A stretch of DNA of 31,625 nucleotides from DASSUC01 sp035650075 (GTDB taxonomy: Bacteria; Actinomycetota; Actinomycetes; Mycobacteriales; Micromonosporaceae). The stretch is from NCBI GenBank assembly GCA_035650075.1, contig DASRII010000299.1, positions 1-31,625 of the forward strand, given 5' to 3'. Made by a program: the position numbers and the translations under genes. The notes beneath the pieces are model-generated. The model did not search any database. It had not been told where the DNA came from and saw only the letters and a list, made by a program, of their open reading frames with translations. The number at the start of each line of letters is the position of its first letter. The first letter of the stretch is position 1. This document shows, piece by piece, positions 15,710 through 23,283 of the stretch.

Positions 15710-16150
15710 ATGTCGGAGACATCACGGAGAGCGCTGCTGACCTCAGCGGCGGGGGTAGCGGCGGCCGCCTTGGCGGGCTGCCAGGTATACGGCACCGAGT
15801 CCGGAGGCACGACGCAGGGCTCGGGTCAGCAAGCCGGCGGAGGGGGAGCGGACGCGGGAGCGTCGGCCGACCTTGCCAAGGTGGCGGACATCCCGGTCGG
15901 CGGCGGCAAGGTCTTCGAGGACCAGGGCATCGTCGTGACCCAGCCGGAGGCCGGCACGATCAAGGCGTTCTCGGCTACGTGTACGCACCAGGGCTGCACG
16001 GTGGCGTCGGTGAGCAACGGCACCATCAACTGCCCCTGCCACGGCAGCAAGTTCAAGGTGGCCGACGGATCAGTGGCCAACGGCCCGGCCGCCGCGCCAC
16101 TGTCCCCTGTACGGGTGACCGTGGAAGGCGGCTCGATCAAGCTCACCTAG
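15710..16150 (+). CDS. Tat-exported Rieske [2Fe-2S] lipoprotein
   Basis: Short Rieske protein of 146 aa, anchored outside the membrane. Residues 1-24 carry a twin-arginine motif (TSRRALLTS) and a lipobox LAGC with Cys24 as the lipidated residue; Tat export suits a protein folded with its cluster. A Gly/Ser/Gln linker to about residue 52 follows. The cluster-binding box pairs are Cys91-Thr-His93 with Cys96, and Cys108-Pro-Cys110-His111: Cys91, His93, Cys108 and His111 should bind the [2Fe-2S] cluster, with Cys96-Cys110 as the disulphide. It lies nine bases after the DUF6529-like gene with an AG-rich site (GGGGGG) before the ATG. It is probably the external electron carrier of that membrane protein. 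A perfect 27-bp hairpin follows the stop. Confidence 0.92.
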   Translation: MSETSRRALLTSAAGVAAAALAGCQVYGTESGGTTQGSGQQAGGGGADAGASADLAKVADIPVGGGKVFEDQGIVVTQPEAGTIKAFSATCTHQGCTVASVSNGTINCPCHGSKFKVADGSVANGPAAAPLSPVRVTVEGGSIKLT

Positions 16151-16165
16151 CCCACCCTTCTCCGC

Positions 16166-16224
16166 CGATCAAGGACTTGTGCACATGCTTTGATCTCCAA
16201 AGCATGTGCACAAGTCCTTGATCG
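16166..16224. repeat. Dispersed long hairpin, copy 1 (27-bp perfect inverted repeat)
   Basis: Arm 16166-16192 is exactly complementary to 16198-16224 with a five-base loop ATCTC. The arm begins CGATCAAGGACTTGTGCAC and closes through CTTTG/CAAAG. It lies 15 bases after the Rieske stop and abuts the end of a decayed gene, so it can act as a bidirectional terminator. Near-identical sequence occurs at 27422-27490 and a diverged copy at 23313-23383. Confidence 0.9.
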
Positions 16225-16235
16225 ACGGGGGAACA

Positions 16236-16576
16236 TCAAGCCCGAGCCACGAGGAACACTTGCCGGTCGAAGCCGCCGAGCGGGTCCACCGTGACGTCCA
16301 CAGTGGGCGGTGGTGGGGCGTCCGCCACCGACAGGTGCAGCGAGCCCCCGTTGCCGCCGCCAGGCTGAACGATCCCGGGCTACCGGTCACCACGATGGCG
16401 CCGGCGGTGTAGTCCGACAGGGACAGGTCCACGAGGAGGGCCCCGGTGGCCTCCGGCGTGATGGAGTACCAGACACTCGCGTCGGTGGCCGCCGGTGCGG
16501 CGACCGCCGGGCCGGACCCGACCAGAGTCAGCCCAACCGCAAACCCGGGGCCCGCGGTCTGGCGGGCGCACGCCAT
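16236..16576 (-). pseudogene. Decayed secreted pre-peptidase-C-like protein gene
   Basis: Remnant of an exported protein gene. From an ATG at 16576 the reading frame gives a signal-like segment ending AVAAPAA, then SVWYSITPEATGALLVDL and DYTAGAIVVTGSPGSFSL, which resemble the beta-strands of bacterial pre-peptidase C-terminal domains. After this the frame loses sense (Arg/Trp/Thr-rich). A neighbouring frame picks up GGGNGGSLHLSVADAPPPP and TVDVTVDPLGGFD, and ends at a TGA at 16236-16238. The spacing suggests internal deletions, at least one of which changed the frame; the segment normally found between signal and SVWYS also seems short. There is no ribosome binding site. A sequencing error alone would not explain the missing internal part. 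The family call is from pattern resemblance only. Confidence 0.5.
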
Positions 16577-16600
16577 ATAGACGCGTGCCGAAGAAGGGAC

Positions 16601-16649
16601 GTGGCAGGGTGTCGGGTGTACGACGAGGCGCGCCCCGATCGCCTGCCAC
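16601..16649. repeat. Imperfect inverted repeat upstream of the MEDS-STAS operon
   Basis: GTGGCAGG (16601-16608) is complementary to CCTGCCAC (16642-16649), and inside it CGGG pairs with CCCG after four unpaired bases on each side, around a 17-base centre. The element sits in the 258-base gap between the decayed gene and the MEDS-STAS gene, which otherwise shows only a Shine-Dalgarno sequence at its right end. It may be a structured leader or an old terminator. Confidence 0.35.
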
Positions 16650-16834
16650 GGGGGAAGCGGGCGATAGGGGCGCGCGGCCTCAGCATAGCGAGCTACCCGC
16701 GCGTTGTCACGCCCTCGCATTCGCCTTCGGTGCGGACCCGGCCAGGCTGAGCTACGGTGGGTTGCCATCGTCGGTGAACAGCTCGTCCTCCGGCGGGCAA
16801 CGGTCAGCGGAGACAGACTGGGGGAGCTGCCGGG

Positions 16835-17707
16835 ATGACGACCCCGACCTCGGTGGAGGCGCTCGCGCCAGGAGACCATGCCTGCCTTACGTTTACGGAC
16901 GGCGAGGAGCGGCTGGACATCGTCGCCGCGTTCGTCCGGGACGGGTTGGGGGTCGGCTACAAGGTCGTCTGCATCACCGACTCGGTCGGGCCCGACCGGC
17001 TCCTCCGCGAGTTCACGGAGCGTGGTGTCGCGCTCGACGAAGCGCTGCGGCGCGGACAGATCGCACTGCATACCAGCGACGAGTCGTGGTTGGCCAACGG
17101 CGCGCTGACCGCGTCGAAGATGGTCGATGTACTGGCCGACCAACTCGACCTCGCCGACCGCGAGGGCTTTCCGGGGTTGCGGATCACCGCCGACATGTGC
17201 TGGGCGACCCGACCCATCGCCGCGGTCGAGCAGCTGGTGGTGTTCGAGTCCGAGGTCGGCCGGCTGTTCAGCGACGGGCGCCTCACGGCGATCTGCCAGT
17301 ACGACCGGCAGAGCTTCGACGCGGTGACGCTGGCCTTCGCGGCCAAGGCACACAGCCGAGCGGTGGCCGCGACGGTCTACCACGAGGACCCGATCCTGCG
17401 GGTCTGCCGGCAGCACACGCCGCCCGGCCTACGGCTGGCTGGTGAGATCGACTACACCAACTTGGATCCGCTCAACCAGGCGCTGGGCGAGGCGCTGCGT
17501 ATCGACACCTCGATCCACGTCAACCTGGCGCAGCTGCGGTTCATCGACGCGGCGGCCGCGGGCGCGATCCTGCAGGCGGCGCTGGCGATGCGGGCCGGGG
17601 GGCAGATGATCGTCGTCTGCCGCCGGGCGGTCCACAAGGTGCTCGAGCTCGTCGGGTTGACCGACGTGGCACACATACGGGTTGTGATGGTCCATGGCGA
17701 GCCGTGA
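16835..17707 (+). CDS. MEDS-STAS two-domain regulator (anti-sigma antagonist-like)
   Basis: Cytoplasmic signalling protein of 290 aa. GGGGAG at 16821-16826 lies eight bases before the ATG. Residues about 8-190 form a MEDS (DcmR-like sensory) domain: DHACLTFTDGEERLDIVAAF, GYKVVCITD, then LRITADMCWATR and CQYDRQSF. Residues about 200-290 form a STAS domain (LRLAGEIDYTNLDPLNQAL, HVNLAQLRFIDAAAAGAIL). STAS antagonists normally carry a phosphorylatable Ser/Thr after the Asp of the FIDSSG loop; here Asp238 is followed by four alanines, so it cannot be phosphorylated at the usual site. The next gene, overlapping by 14 bases, encodes the kinase-like ATPase, its probable partner. MEDS domains are linked to sensing of small molecules or redox; the signal is unknown. 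Confidence 0.88.
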   Translation: MTTPTSVEALAPGDHACLTFTDGEERLDIVAAFVRDGLGVGYKVVCITDSVGPDRLLREFTERGVALDEALRRGQIALHTSDESWLANGALTASKMVDVLADQLDLADREGFPGLRITADMCWATRPIAAVEQLVVFESEVGRLFSDGRLTAICQYDRQSFDAVTLAFAAKAHSRAVAATVYHEDPILRVCRQHTPPGLRLAGEIDYTNLDPLNQALGEALRIDTSIHVNLAQLRFIDAAAAGAILQAALAMRAGGQMIVVCRRAVHKVLELVGLTDVAHIRVVMVHGEP

Positions 17708-18149
17708 CGGCGATGCGCCGGCCACCCGCTTCGACACGGTGGACGGACAGCAGATCGCGCTGGACCAGGAGTTCGGGCAGCGAGGGCTGCTGGCGTTGCG
17801 GGCGGCGGTCGCGGCGCACGCCCCGCGCGTCGACGTGATCGACGACCGCCTCGACGAGCTGGTGGTCATCGCACACGAACTGGCCAGCAACGCGGTACGG
17901 CACGGCGGAGGCGGCGGCCGGTTGCGCCTGTGGAACGTCAACGGACGGGCGTACTGCGAGGTCAGTGACGAAGGTCCGGGCATGAGCGACCCGGACGGCG
18001 TCGGGTTGGAGCGGGCCCCGCTCTACGCCACCGACGGGCGTGGTCTGTGGATCGTGCGCCAGCTCGCGGACGAGGTCGAGGTACGCAGCGGCCCGAAGGG
18101 CACCGTCGTCACCGTGATCCTGATCGTGCACCCCGGCGGCCGGGGATGA
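17694..18149 (+). CDS. RsbW-type serine kinase / anti-sigma ATPase
   Basis: Single-domain GHKL ATPase of 151 aa. The N box is HELASNAVRHGG (Glu62, Asn66, His70), the G1 box DEGPGM (Asp92, Gly94, Gly96), and the G2 box GRGLWIVRQLAD (Gly115, Gly117). This is the anti-sigma-factor kinase family that phosphorylates STAS partners and holds sigma factors. The gene starts inside the end of the MEDS-STAS gene (14-base overlap) and its TGA overlaps the next ATG (18146-18149), so the three proteins are made together. The usual phospho-site is absent from the adjacent STAS domain, so its target may be elsewhere or it may act only by binding. No sigma factor gene lies in the same operon; the nearest is the ECF gene at 21092. 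Confidence 0.88.
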   Translation: MASRDGDAPATRFDTVDGQQIALDQEFGQRGLLALRAAVAAHAPRVDVIDDRLDELVVIAHELASNAVRHGGGGGRLRLWNVNGRAYCEVSDEGPGMSDPDGVGLERAPLYATDGRGLWIVRQLADEVEVRSGPKGTVVTVILIVHPGGRG

Positions 18150-19963
18150 CCGTCGGGCGGTCCACAGTGGACCGCCGGACTCTCGTACTGGGAGGTGCCG
18201 CCGCGGCGGCGGGCGTCGCGGGTCTCGGCTTCGCGATTGGCCGGCCGCTGATGGCGCGTCCGAGCGGCGCGACCTCCGCCGGCACACCGGTACCCGGCAC
18301 GTTGTCGCCGGTGAGCATGGCGATGCACATCCACGGTTCGTTCAGCGAGGGCCAGGCCAGCATGGCGGCGCACCTGGCGCAGGCGGAACGGCTCGGCGTC
18401 GACGTCCTGTGGTGGACCGACCACGACTGGCGGGTCAACGCGTACGGCTACCGCCGGGCGGTGCGCTTCGACGGCATGGAGGAGCTCGAGGACGATCTGT
18501 GGTGGCGGTGGGCCGAGGAGCGGGAAGGACCGCTCGACGGCGGCGGAGGCGAATTCGTCTCCGAGCCGCGGTCACCGGACGAGCCGGGGTCGGCCCTGCG
18601 GCTGACCGCGAGGGGCGCCGGCACGCTCTGGTACGCGGGGACCGCGTGGAACTTCACCTACCGCACGAGCCTGGCGCAGACGACGATCGAGCTCGATGTC
18701 TTTCCGGAGACCGCGCAGGGGCGGCTGGTCGTCGAGCTGACCGCGTCGTACCACCCGTCGACCGGGGGGCGGCCGGCTGGCCGGTACGTGCTGCGGTACG
18801 AGGTGGACCAGGCCGGACGCCAGGGCCGCCGAGCGGACGGCTTGGTGGGCATCGTCGAGGTGCCGGCGCCCACGGGCCGCTGGCAGCGCCTGACCCTGCG
18901 CCCGGTCGAGGACATCGCGGCGCTCTGGCCGGACCTCGAGGCGGCGGACAACTCCCTCTTCGGGATCCGGATAGGGATCAGCGGCGGCAGCGCCGTCGTG
19001 GACCGGCTGCGTTTCATCCGTACCGGCCGCGTCGGGCAGGAAGCGCTCGCCCTCCGCGACGAGCTGATCCGGGGGTACGCCGAACGCTACCCCGGCGTGA
19101 TCCAGCGCTCGGCGCTCGAGGTGTCGCTCGTGCGGCACCTCAACTGGTTCGGCGAGACGGTCCGGCTGCCCGACTACGGCGGCCGGTCCCCGGTGTTGGA
19201 CCGGTCGCTGCAGTCAGCCACGGCCATGGTGCGGTTCATCCAGTCGCAAGGCGGGCTGGCCTGCTACAACCACCCGATGGAGGGCGAGGTCGGCAACCCC
19301 GCGGCGCTGGCCAAGCTGCTCATCGCCGAGCGGGCGCTGGGCTGCGACCTGGTCGAGATCGGGTACCCGGCGGACCTCGGCAAGCTGTTGCGGGTGCTCG
19401 ACGCCACCGCGCGCAACGCCGTCCTGTACACGGCCACCGGCGTCACCGACGACCACGCCGGGGACGACTGGTTGAACCAGAAGGCGAACTACCTGACCGG
19501 TGTGTGGGCGGCGTCGACCGGTACCGCTGACCTGCTCGACGGGCTGCGCGCCGGCCGGGCGTGGTTCGCCGACCCGAAGCAGTGGCGGGGCACGCTCGAC
19601 CTGTCGTACGCCGGTGCACCGGCGATGGGCGGAGCGCTCGTGACGTCGTACCCCCGGGTGGATCTGCGCGTGCTCGCGACGGACCTGCCGGCCGGCGCGG
19701 TGCTGGAGCTGGTCGTCGGCCGGGTCGATCTGGCCGGTCCGGACCGGCCGGAACCGGCCATCGTGCGGACGACAACGGTGCCGGCGCGGGACGTCCGGGG
19801 CGGTGCCTACGAGCTGGCGGTGGAGCCGGAGGACGGCGCGTATGTGCGGGCGATGATCCGCGGTGCGAACGGCGCTGTCATCGGCGTCGGCAATCCGGTG
19901 TGGCTGCTGCGTCGGCCACCGCCGGCCGGCATCCCGCCGGCCCGCCGGCTCACGGCACAGTGA
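18146..19963 (+). CDS. Exported PHP-domain protein with inserted beta-rich domain
   Basis: Predicted 605-aa secreted metal-dependent protein. The N-terminus has a Tat-like signal (VDRRTLVLGGAAAAAGVAGL). The PHP fold begins at MAMHIHGSFSEG (His61, His63, Glu68) and WWTDHDWRVN (Asp92, His93, Asp94), is interrupted at about 130-300 by a beta-sandwich-like insertion (WNFTYRTSLAQTTIELDVF, LRYEVDQAG, VVDRLRFIRTG), and resumes to give YNHPM (His376) and TGVTDDHAGDDW (Asp436, His437). These fit the HxH, DH, H and DxH metal motifs of the PHP superfamily of phosphoesterases. The last 130 residues form another beta-rich domain. The ATG overlaps the kinase stop, and the 3' end overlaps the convergent gene by 14 bases. 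An extracellular phosphoester or glycan-phosphate target is inference. Confidence 0.82.
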   Translation: MTVGRSTVDRRTLVLGGAAAAAGVAGLGFAIGRPLMARPSGATSAGTPVPGTLSPVSMAMHIHGSFSEGQASMAAHLAQAERLGVDVLWWTDHDWRVNAYGYRRAVRFDGMEELEDDLWWRWAEEREGPLDGGGGEFVSEPRSPDEPGSALRLTARGAGTLWYAGTAWNFTYRTSLAQTTIELDVFPETAQGRLVVELTASYHPSTGGRPAGRYVLRYEVDQAGRQGRRADGLVGIVEVPAPTGRWQRLTLRPVEDIAALWPDLEAADNSLFGIRIGISGGSAVVDRLRFIRTGRVGQEALALRDELIRGYAERYPGVIQRSALEVSLVRHLNWFGETVRLPDYGGRSPVLDRSLQSATAMVRFIQSQGGLACYNHPMEGEVGNPAALAKLLIAERALGCDLVEIGYPADLGKLLRVLDATARNAVLYTATGVTDDHAGDDWLNQKANYLTGVWAASTGTADLLDGLRAGRAWFADPKQWRGTLDLSYAGAPAMGGALVTSYPRVDLRVLATDLPAGAVLELVVGRVDLAGPDRPEPAIVRTTTVPARDVRGGAYELAVEPEDGAYVRAMIRGANGAVIGVGNPVWLLRRPPPAGIPPARRLTAQ

Positions 19964-21095
19964 CCACCCGCAGGGACAGCACGCCGTCGTGCCGGATGGC
20001 CAACCGCAGCGAGTCCACGGTCCACCAGGCCATGCCCTGCAGGTAGTCGGGCCGCGTGCCGAACATCGTGTAGCCCTCGCCCACCGCCATCTGCCAGGCG
20101 CCCTCGAACAGCAGCGTGTCGAGCTTGGTGGCGCCGGTCGCCACGTCGATGACGGCGAGCCTGGTCTGGATCGGCTCGGGGTAGTTGTGCGGTGATCCAA
20201 TGCTGTAGTTGACCGCGACGAGACTGCCGCCGGGGGACAGGCGTACCTCGCCGGGCGTGGTGCACCCCGGCGGCGGGGCCAGGGTGGCGATCGGTTGGGC
20301 GGTAGCGAGGTCGAAGATCTGCACGCGGCACGTCGCGGTGCCGAACGCGATCCGGCTCGCCGTGACGTCGACGCCGCGCCCGGCGGCTCGGTCGACCGGC
20401 AGCGCACTCGCCGGCAGGATCAGCCTTTCGTGCCCGGTGGCATAGTCGTGCGCGACGACACCGGCGGGCCGCAGCAGGTACGCCTCCGTATCGGTGGCCC
20501 CGAGCAGCGGAACGTCTTCGCCGATAACGCGTACGTCGCGGGACAGCTCGATCCGGCCGTCGTTGCCCTGGACGACGAGCATGAACCCGACGGCCGGGTT
20601 CATCGGGCCGTCCGGCTGTTCGATGACGCCCGGAGTCAGGTCCACCGGGCCGAGGAGGACGAGCCGGCCGTCGGGCAGCGGTACCACCCGGCTGGGATGG
20701 TCCACTTCGGACACTGGACGGAAGACCACGCTGCCGTCGGGCAGAACCTCGCCCACCGTGTGGTCCGGCGGCGGCGGTTGCTGGAAACTGAACGGCGCGA
20801 GCATCAGCCGCTGTACCGGCGCGGGTGCGGGCTCCGTGACCGGGGGCGCGCCCGGGCTCGAGGCGACCGGTTCGTTCGGACGGCTACCGGTACCGCCACG
20901 AGCCAGCAGCGGCACGGTCGTCGCCGCGGCCCCGACGACCACCGCGGCGAGCCCTGCGGTCGCCGCCACCCGCCGCCGGCGCCGGCGCCGGTACCGCTGC
21001 CGCAGGCCACCCAGGTCCGCGGCGCTCGCCGGGACCGCCGCGGCGACTCGCCGTACCGCGTCCGCCAGTGTCTCCGGGACCGCGACGTCGTTCAC
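19950..21095 (-). CDS. Membrane-anchored beta-rich protein coupled to an ECF sigma factor
   Basis: Predicted 381-aa single-span protein. GTG 21095 follows GAGGAGGAAC and its second to fourth bases are the stop of the sigma gene (GTGA, 21092-21095). An N-terminal cytoplasmic part of about 40 residues (VPETLADAVRRVAAAVPASAADL, then a run of Arg: RQRYRRRRRRRV) precedes one membrane helix (ATAGLAAVVVGAAATTVPLL). After a Pro-rich linker the outer domain has repeated strand motifs (GEVLPDGSVVFRPV, VVPLPDGRLVLLGP, VEVRLSPGGSLVAVNY-like segments), suggesting a beta-propeller. The topology is that of an anti-sigma factor or sensor, but no zinc-binding anti-sigma motif (HxxxCxxC) is seen, so the control role is inferred from translational coupling. 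It overlaps the convergent PHP gene by 14 bases. Confidence 0.82.
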   Translation of the reverse strand: MNDVAVPETLADAVRRVAAAVPASAADLGGLRQRYRRRRRRRVAATAGLAAVVVGAAATTVPLLARGGTGSRPNEPVASSPGAPPVTEPAPAPVQRLMLAPFSFQQPPPPDHTVGEVLPDGSVVFRPVSEVDHPSRVVPLPDGRLVLLGPVDLTPGVIEQPDGPMNPAVGFMLVVQGNDGRIELSRDVRVIGEDVPLLGATDTEAYLLRPAGVVAHDYATGHERLILPASALPVDRAAGRGVDVTASRIAFGTATCRVQIFDLATAQPIATLAPPPGCTTPGEVRLSPGGSLVAVNYSIGSPHNYPEPIQTRLAVIDVATGATKLDTLLFEGAWQMAVGEGYTMFGTRPDYLQGMAWWTVDSLRLAIRHDGVLSLRVVTVP

Positions 21096-21517
21096 TGTTC
21101 CTCCTCGGCGAGAGCGGCCCGCAGCCCGGCCAGGGCGCGCGCCAATCGGCTCTTGACCGTCCCCTCCGGTACGCCGAGCGTCGCGGCGGTCTCCGATGTG
21201 GACAGTTCCAGCAACACCCGGCACACCACGACCGCCCGTTGCGCGAGCGGCAGGCAGGCGAGCGCGGCCCCCGCCGCTGCCGCCTCGGGTGGATCGACCG
21301 GGTCTACCTCGATGTCGTGCGCGGCCATCGGGCGTTCGCCGCGAACCCGGCGCCACCACGACGTCGCCCAGTTGAGACCCACCCGGAACACCCAGCCGCC
21401 CGGGTTGTCGTACGCGCCGACGCGGGACCACCGCGCGTACGCGCGCAGCATCGCCTCGTCGGTCGCCTCCCGAGCCAGGTCGGGGTCGCCGAGGGCGACC
21501 GCGAGCGCCCGGTACAC
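21092..21517 (-). CDS. ECF (SigE-like) RNA polymerase sigma factor, start unclear
   Basis: Sigma-70 family factor of at least 141 aa. Region 2 is seen in LAREATDEAMLRAYARWSRV and YDNPGGWVFRVGLNWATSWWRR; region 4 in CLPLAQRAVVVCRVLLELS followed by the helix-turn-helix TAATLGVPEGTVKSRLARAL. The only usable in-frame start is GTG 21517, but the frame continues upstream in good sigma sequence: EPFEDFYASHVDR precedes it and matches region 2.1. Between 21517 and the in-frame TAG at 21707-21709 there is no ATG, GTG, TTG or CTG. Either a non-standard start, a frameshift (ATG 21579 is in another frame) or a sequencing error must be assumed, or the factor is truncated. It is coupled to the membrane protein downstream by a GTGA overlap. 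Confidence 0.8.
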   Translation of the reverse strand: MYRALAVALGDPDLAREATDEAMLRAYARWSRVGAYDNPGGWVFRVGLNWATSWWRRVRGERPMAAHDIEVDPVDPPEAAAAGAALACLPLAQRAVVVCRVLLELSTSETAATLGVPEGTVKSRLARALAGLRAALAEEEQ

Positions 21518-21644
21518 CCGATCGACGTGGCTGGCGTAGAAGTCCTCGAACGGCTCGGCGTGGTCCGAGCGCTCGGCATGCTCGGCGCGCTCGGCCGTCG
21601 GGGGTCGGGGGCTCCGGATGGACGCCGGACGAGTCCGATGACGA

Positions 21645-23222
21645 TCAGATGCGGCCCACCCCCACTCCGGCCGGTACGACGCTCGGCACGGTCGCCGGAT
21701 CGTCCACTACGTACTGGTAGAACGTGCGCGGTTCGACCACCGAGCCGTTGGTCTCGCAGACTCCCGATCCGACGAAGATGTTGTTGCGCTGCACGAGCCG
21801 GCCCGGGCCGCTGTCGGCGTACCCGCTGGCGGAGTAGCACGGGAACGGCACGTTCAGGAAGTAGTTGCCCTCGACCATGACGCCGGCGTTCATCGTGGAC
21901 GCGATGCCGTACAGGCTGTTGGCCCGGTAGTAGTTGTTGTATACGTGTACCGGCTCACCGAAGCGGACCCGCGGGTGCCGCTGTACCGAGCCGTCGTAGT
22001 AGTTGTGGTGGATGGTCACCTTCAGGTGCCCGGTGTCCTCACCGGCGTTGCCGTCCGAGTGACCGATCAGCATCGACTTGTCCGTACCGTGGAACCAGTT
22101 CCAGGACACCGTCACGTACTCGGCACCCCGCACGATGTCGATCGAACCGTCGATGGCGCCGGTGAACTCGTTGTGGTCGATCCAGATGTGGTGTGAATTC
22201 TGCCCGACGTTGATCGCGTCATCCTCGGCGTTGGTGAACCGGATGTTCCGCACGATCACGTTGAACGACCGGTAGAAGTCGAGGCCACCACCGTTGATGA
22301 CGGCGGTGGTACCGACGCCGACGATCGTCTTGTTCGGCCGTACGCCCTGCTTGCTCGTGATGTTGATGGTGCCCTGGACTCGGATGATCAGCGGTCCGAC
22401 CGTGTCGATCGCGGCCAGCAACTGGTCGGTCGTGGTCACCGTGACCGTCGGACCGCCCACGCCACCCGTGGTGCCGTTCTGGCCGAGCGCGTTGACCGAG
22501 GCGAAGCCGTCGGCCTGGCCCGGCGGTGGAGGTGGTGGCGGTGGGCTGGGTGTCGAGGCCGACGGGCTCGGGCTCGGCGACGGCGACGCGGTCGTGGGGG
22601 CCGGGCCGGCCGCGTCCACGACCAGTACGTCGTCGAAGTTGGCCGCCGCGTTGAACGTGGCCACCCCGATCTGACCCGTCGCGAACTGGCTGTCGGTAGC
22701 GGTCAACGGGGTGCCCCCGTTGACGCGCCCGCTCAACGACGTGCCGGAGACCGTCAGCGACAGCGTGTACCAGGTGTTCAGCGTGAACGTCACCGGCGCG
22801 GTGGCCAGTGTCGTCGACGAGCCGCCGACGAGCTTCTTCAGCTCCACCGTGTTGTTCGACCGCAGCGCCAGGTAGTAGTACGACGTGTTCGACTGCGCCC
22901 GCGCCAGCACTGCGGCGAACCGGTTGCTGCCGTTGACCGCGGTCGGCTTCACCCGCGCCGTGACTGTGTAGTTCGTCCAAGCCGTGGACCCGGCTCGGGC
23001 CCGGGCATCGGAACTGGTACCCGACTGCCGGAGCACCCGACTGCCGTCGGTGACCACGGACCACGTACCGCCCGATGTCGTCCAGCTGGACGAGTTACCG
23101 TCCTCGAAGTCGTCATTGAACAACGTCGCCGCGGCCGCCGTACCGGCCCAGCCCACCAGTGCCGCGGTCACCACGGCTGCCACCCCAGCCGCGACCAGGC
23201 CGCGGCGCTGCGATCCACTCAT
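21645..23222 (-). CDS. Secreted pectate lyase, PL1 family, with N-terminal LamG-like module
   Basis: Extracellular pectinolytic enzyme of 525 aa. AGGAGGG lies ten bases before the ATG. Signal peptide to about residue 31 (ending GTAAAA); then a concanavalin-like beta-sandwich, about 33-205 (TLFNDDFEDGNSSSWTTSGG, YTVTARVKP, FDDVLVVD); a Ser/Pro then Pro-only linker, about 208-235; then a right-handed beta-helix, about 240-520. Family features are IWIDHNEF, VTVSWNWFHGTDKSMLIG and VTIHHNYYDGSVQRHPRVRFG, where the Asp residues should bind calcium and Arg of RHPRVRFG should act as base. It cleaves polygalacturonate by beta-elimination. A 14-bp palindrome lies 62 bases upstream. Its end is 127 bases before the GTG of the sigma gene. 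Confidence 0.93.
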   Translation of the reverse strand: MSGSQRRGLVAAGVAAVVTAALVGWAGTAAAATLFNDDFEDGNSSSWTTSGGTWSVVTDGSRVLRQSGTSSDARARAGSTAWTNYTVTARVKPTAVNGSNRFAAVLARAQSNTSYYYLALRSNNTVELKKLVGGSSTTLATAPVTFTLNTWYTLSLTVSGTSLSGRVNGGTPLTATDSQFATGQIGVATFNAAANFDDVLVVDAAGPAPTTASPSPSPSPSASTPSPPPPPPPPGQADGFASVNALGQNGTTGGVGGPTVTVTTTDQLLAAIDTVGPLIIRVQGTINITSKQGVRPNKTIVGVGTTAVINGGGLDFYRSFNVIVRNIRFTNAEDDAINVGQNSHHIWIDHNEFTGAIDGSIDIVRGAEYVTVSWNWFHGTDKSMLIGHSDGNAGEDTGHLKVTIHHNYYDGSVQRHPRVRFGEPVHVYNNYYRANSLYGIASTMNAGVMVEGNYFLNVPFPCYSASGYADSGPGRLVQRNNIFVGSGVCETNGSVVEPRTFYQYVVDDPATVPSVVPAGVGVGRI

Positions 23223-23283
23223 GAAACGAGGACCCTCCTGTGTGGACCGCCGCAGCGGTCACCGACGGGTCCTCCCAGTTGGC

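Noticed and set aside
16151..16834. Possible tRNA or small RNA gene in the longest gene-poor stretch
   Set aside because: No cloverleaf or T-loop GTTC/GATTC pattern in the right spacing; the stretch is explained by the hairpin, the decayed gene and an inverted repeat.
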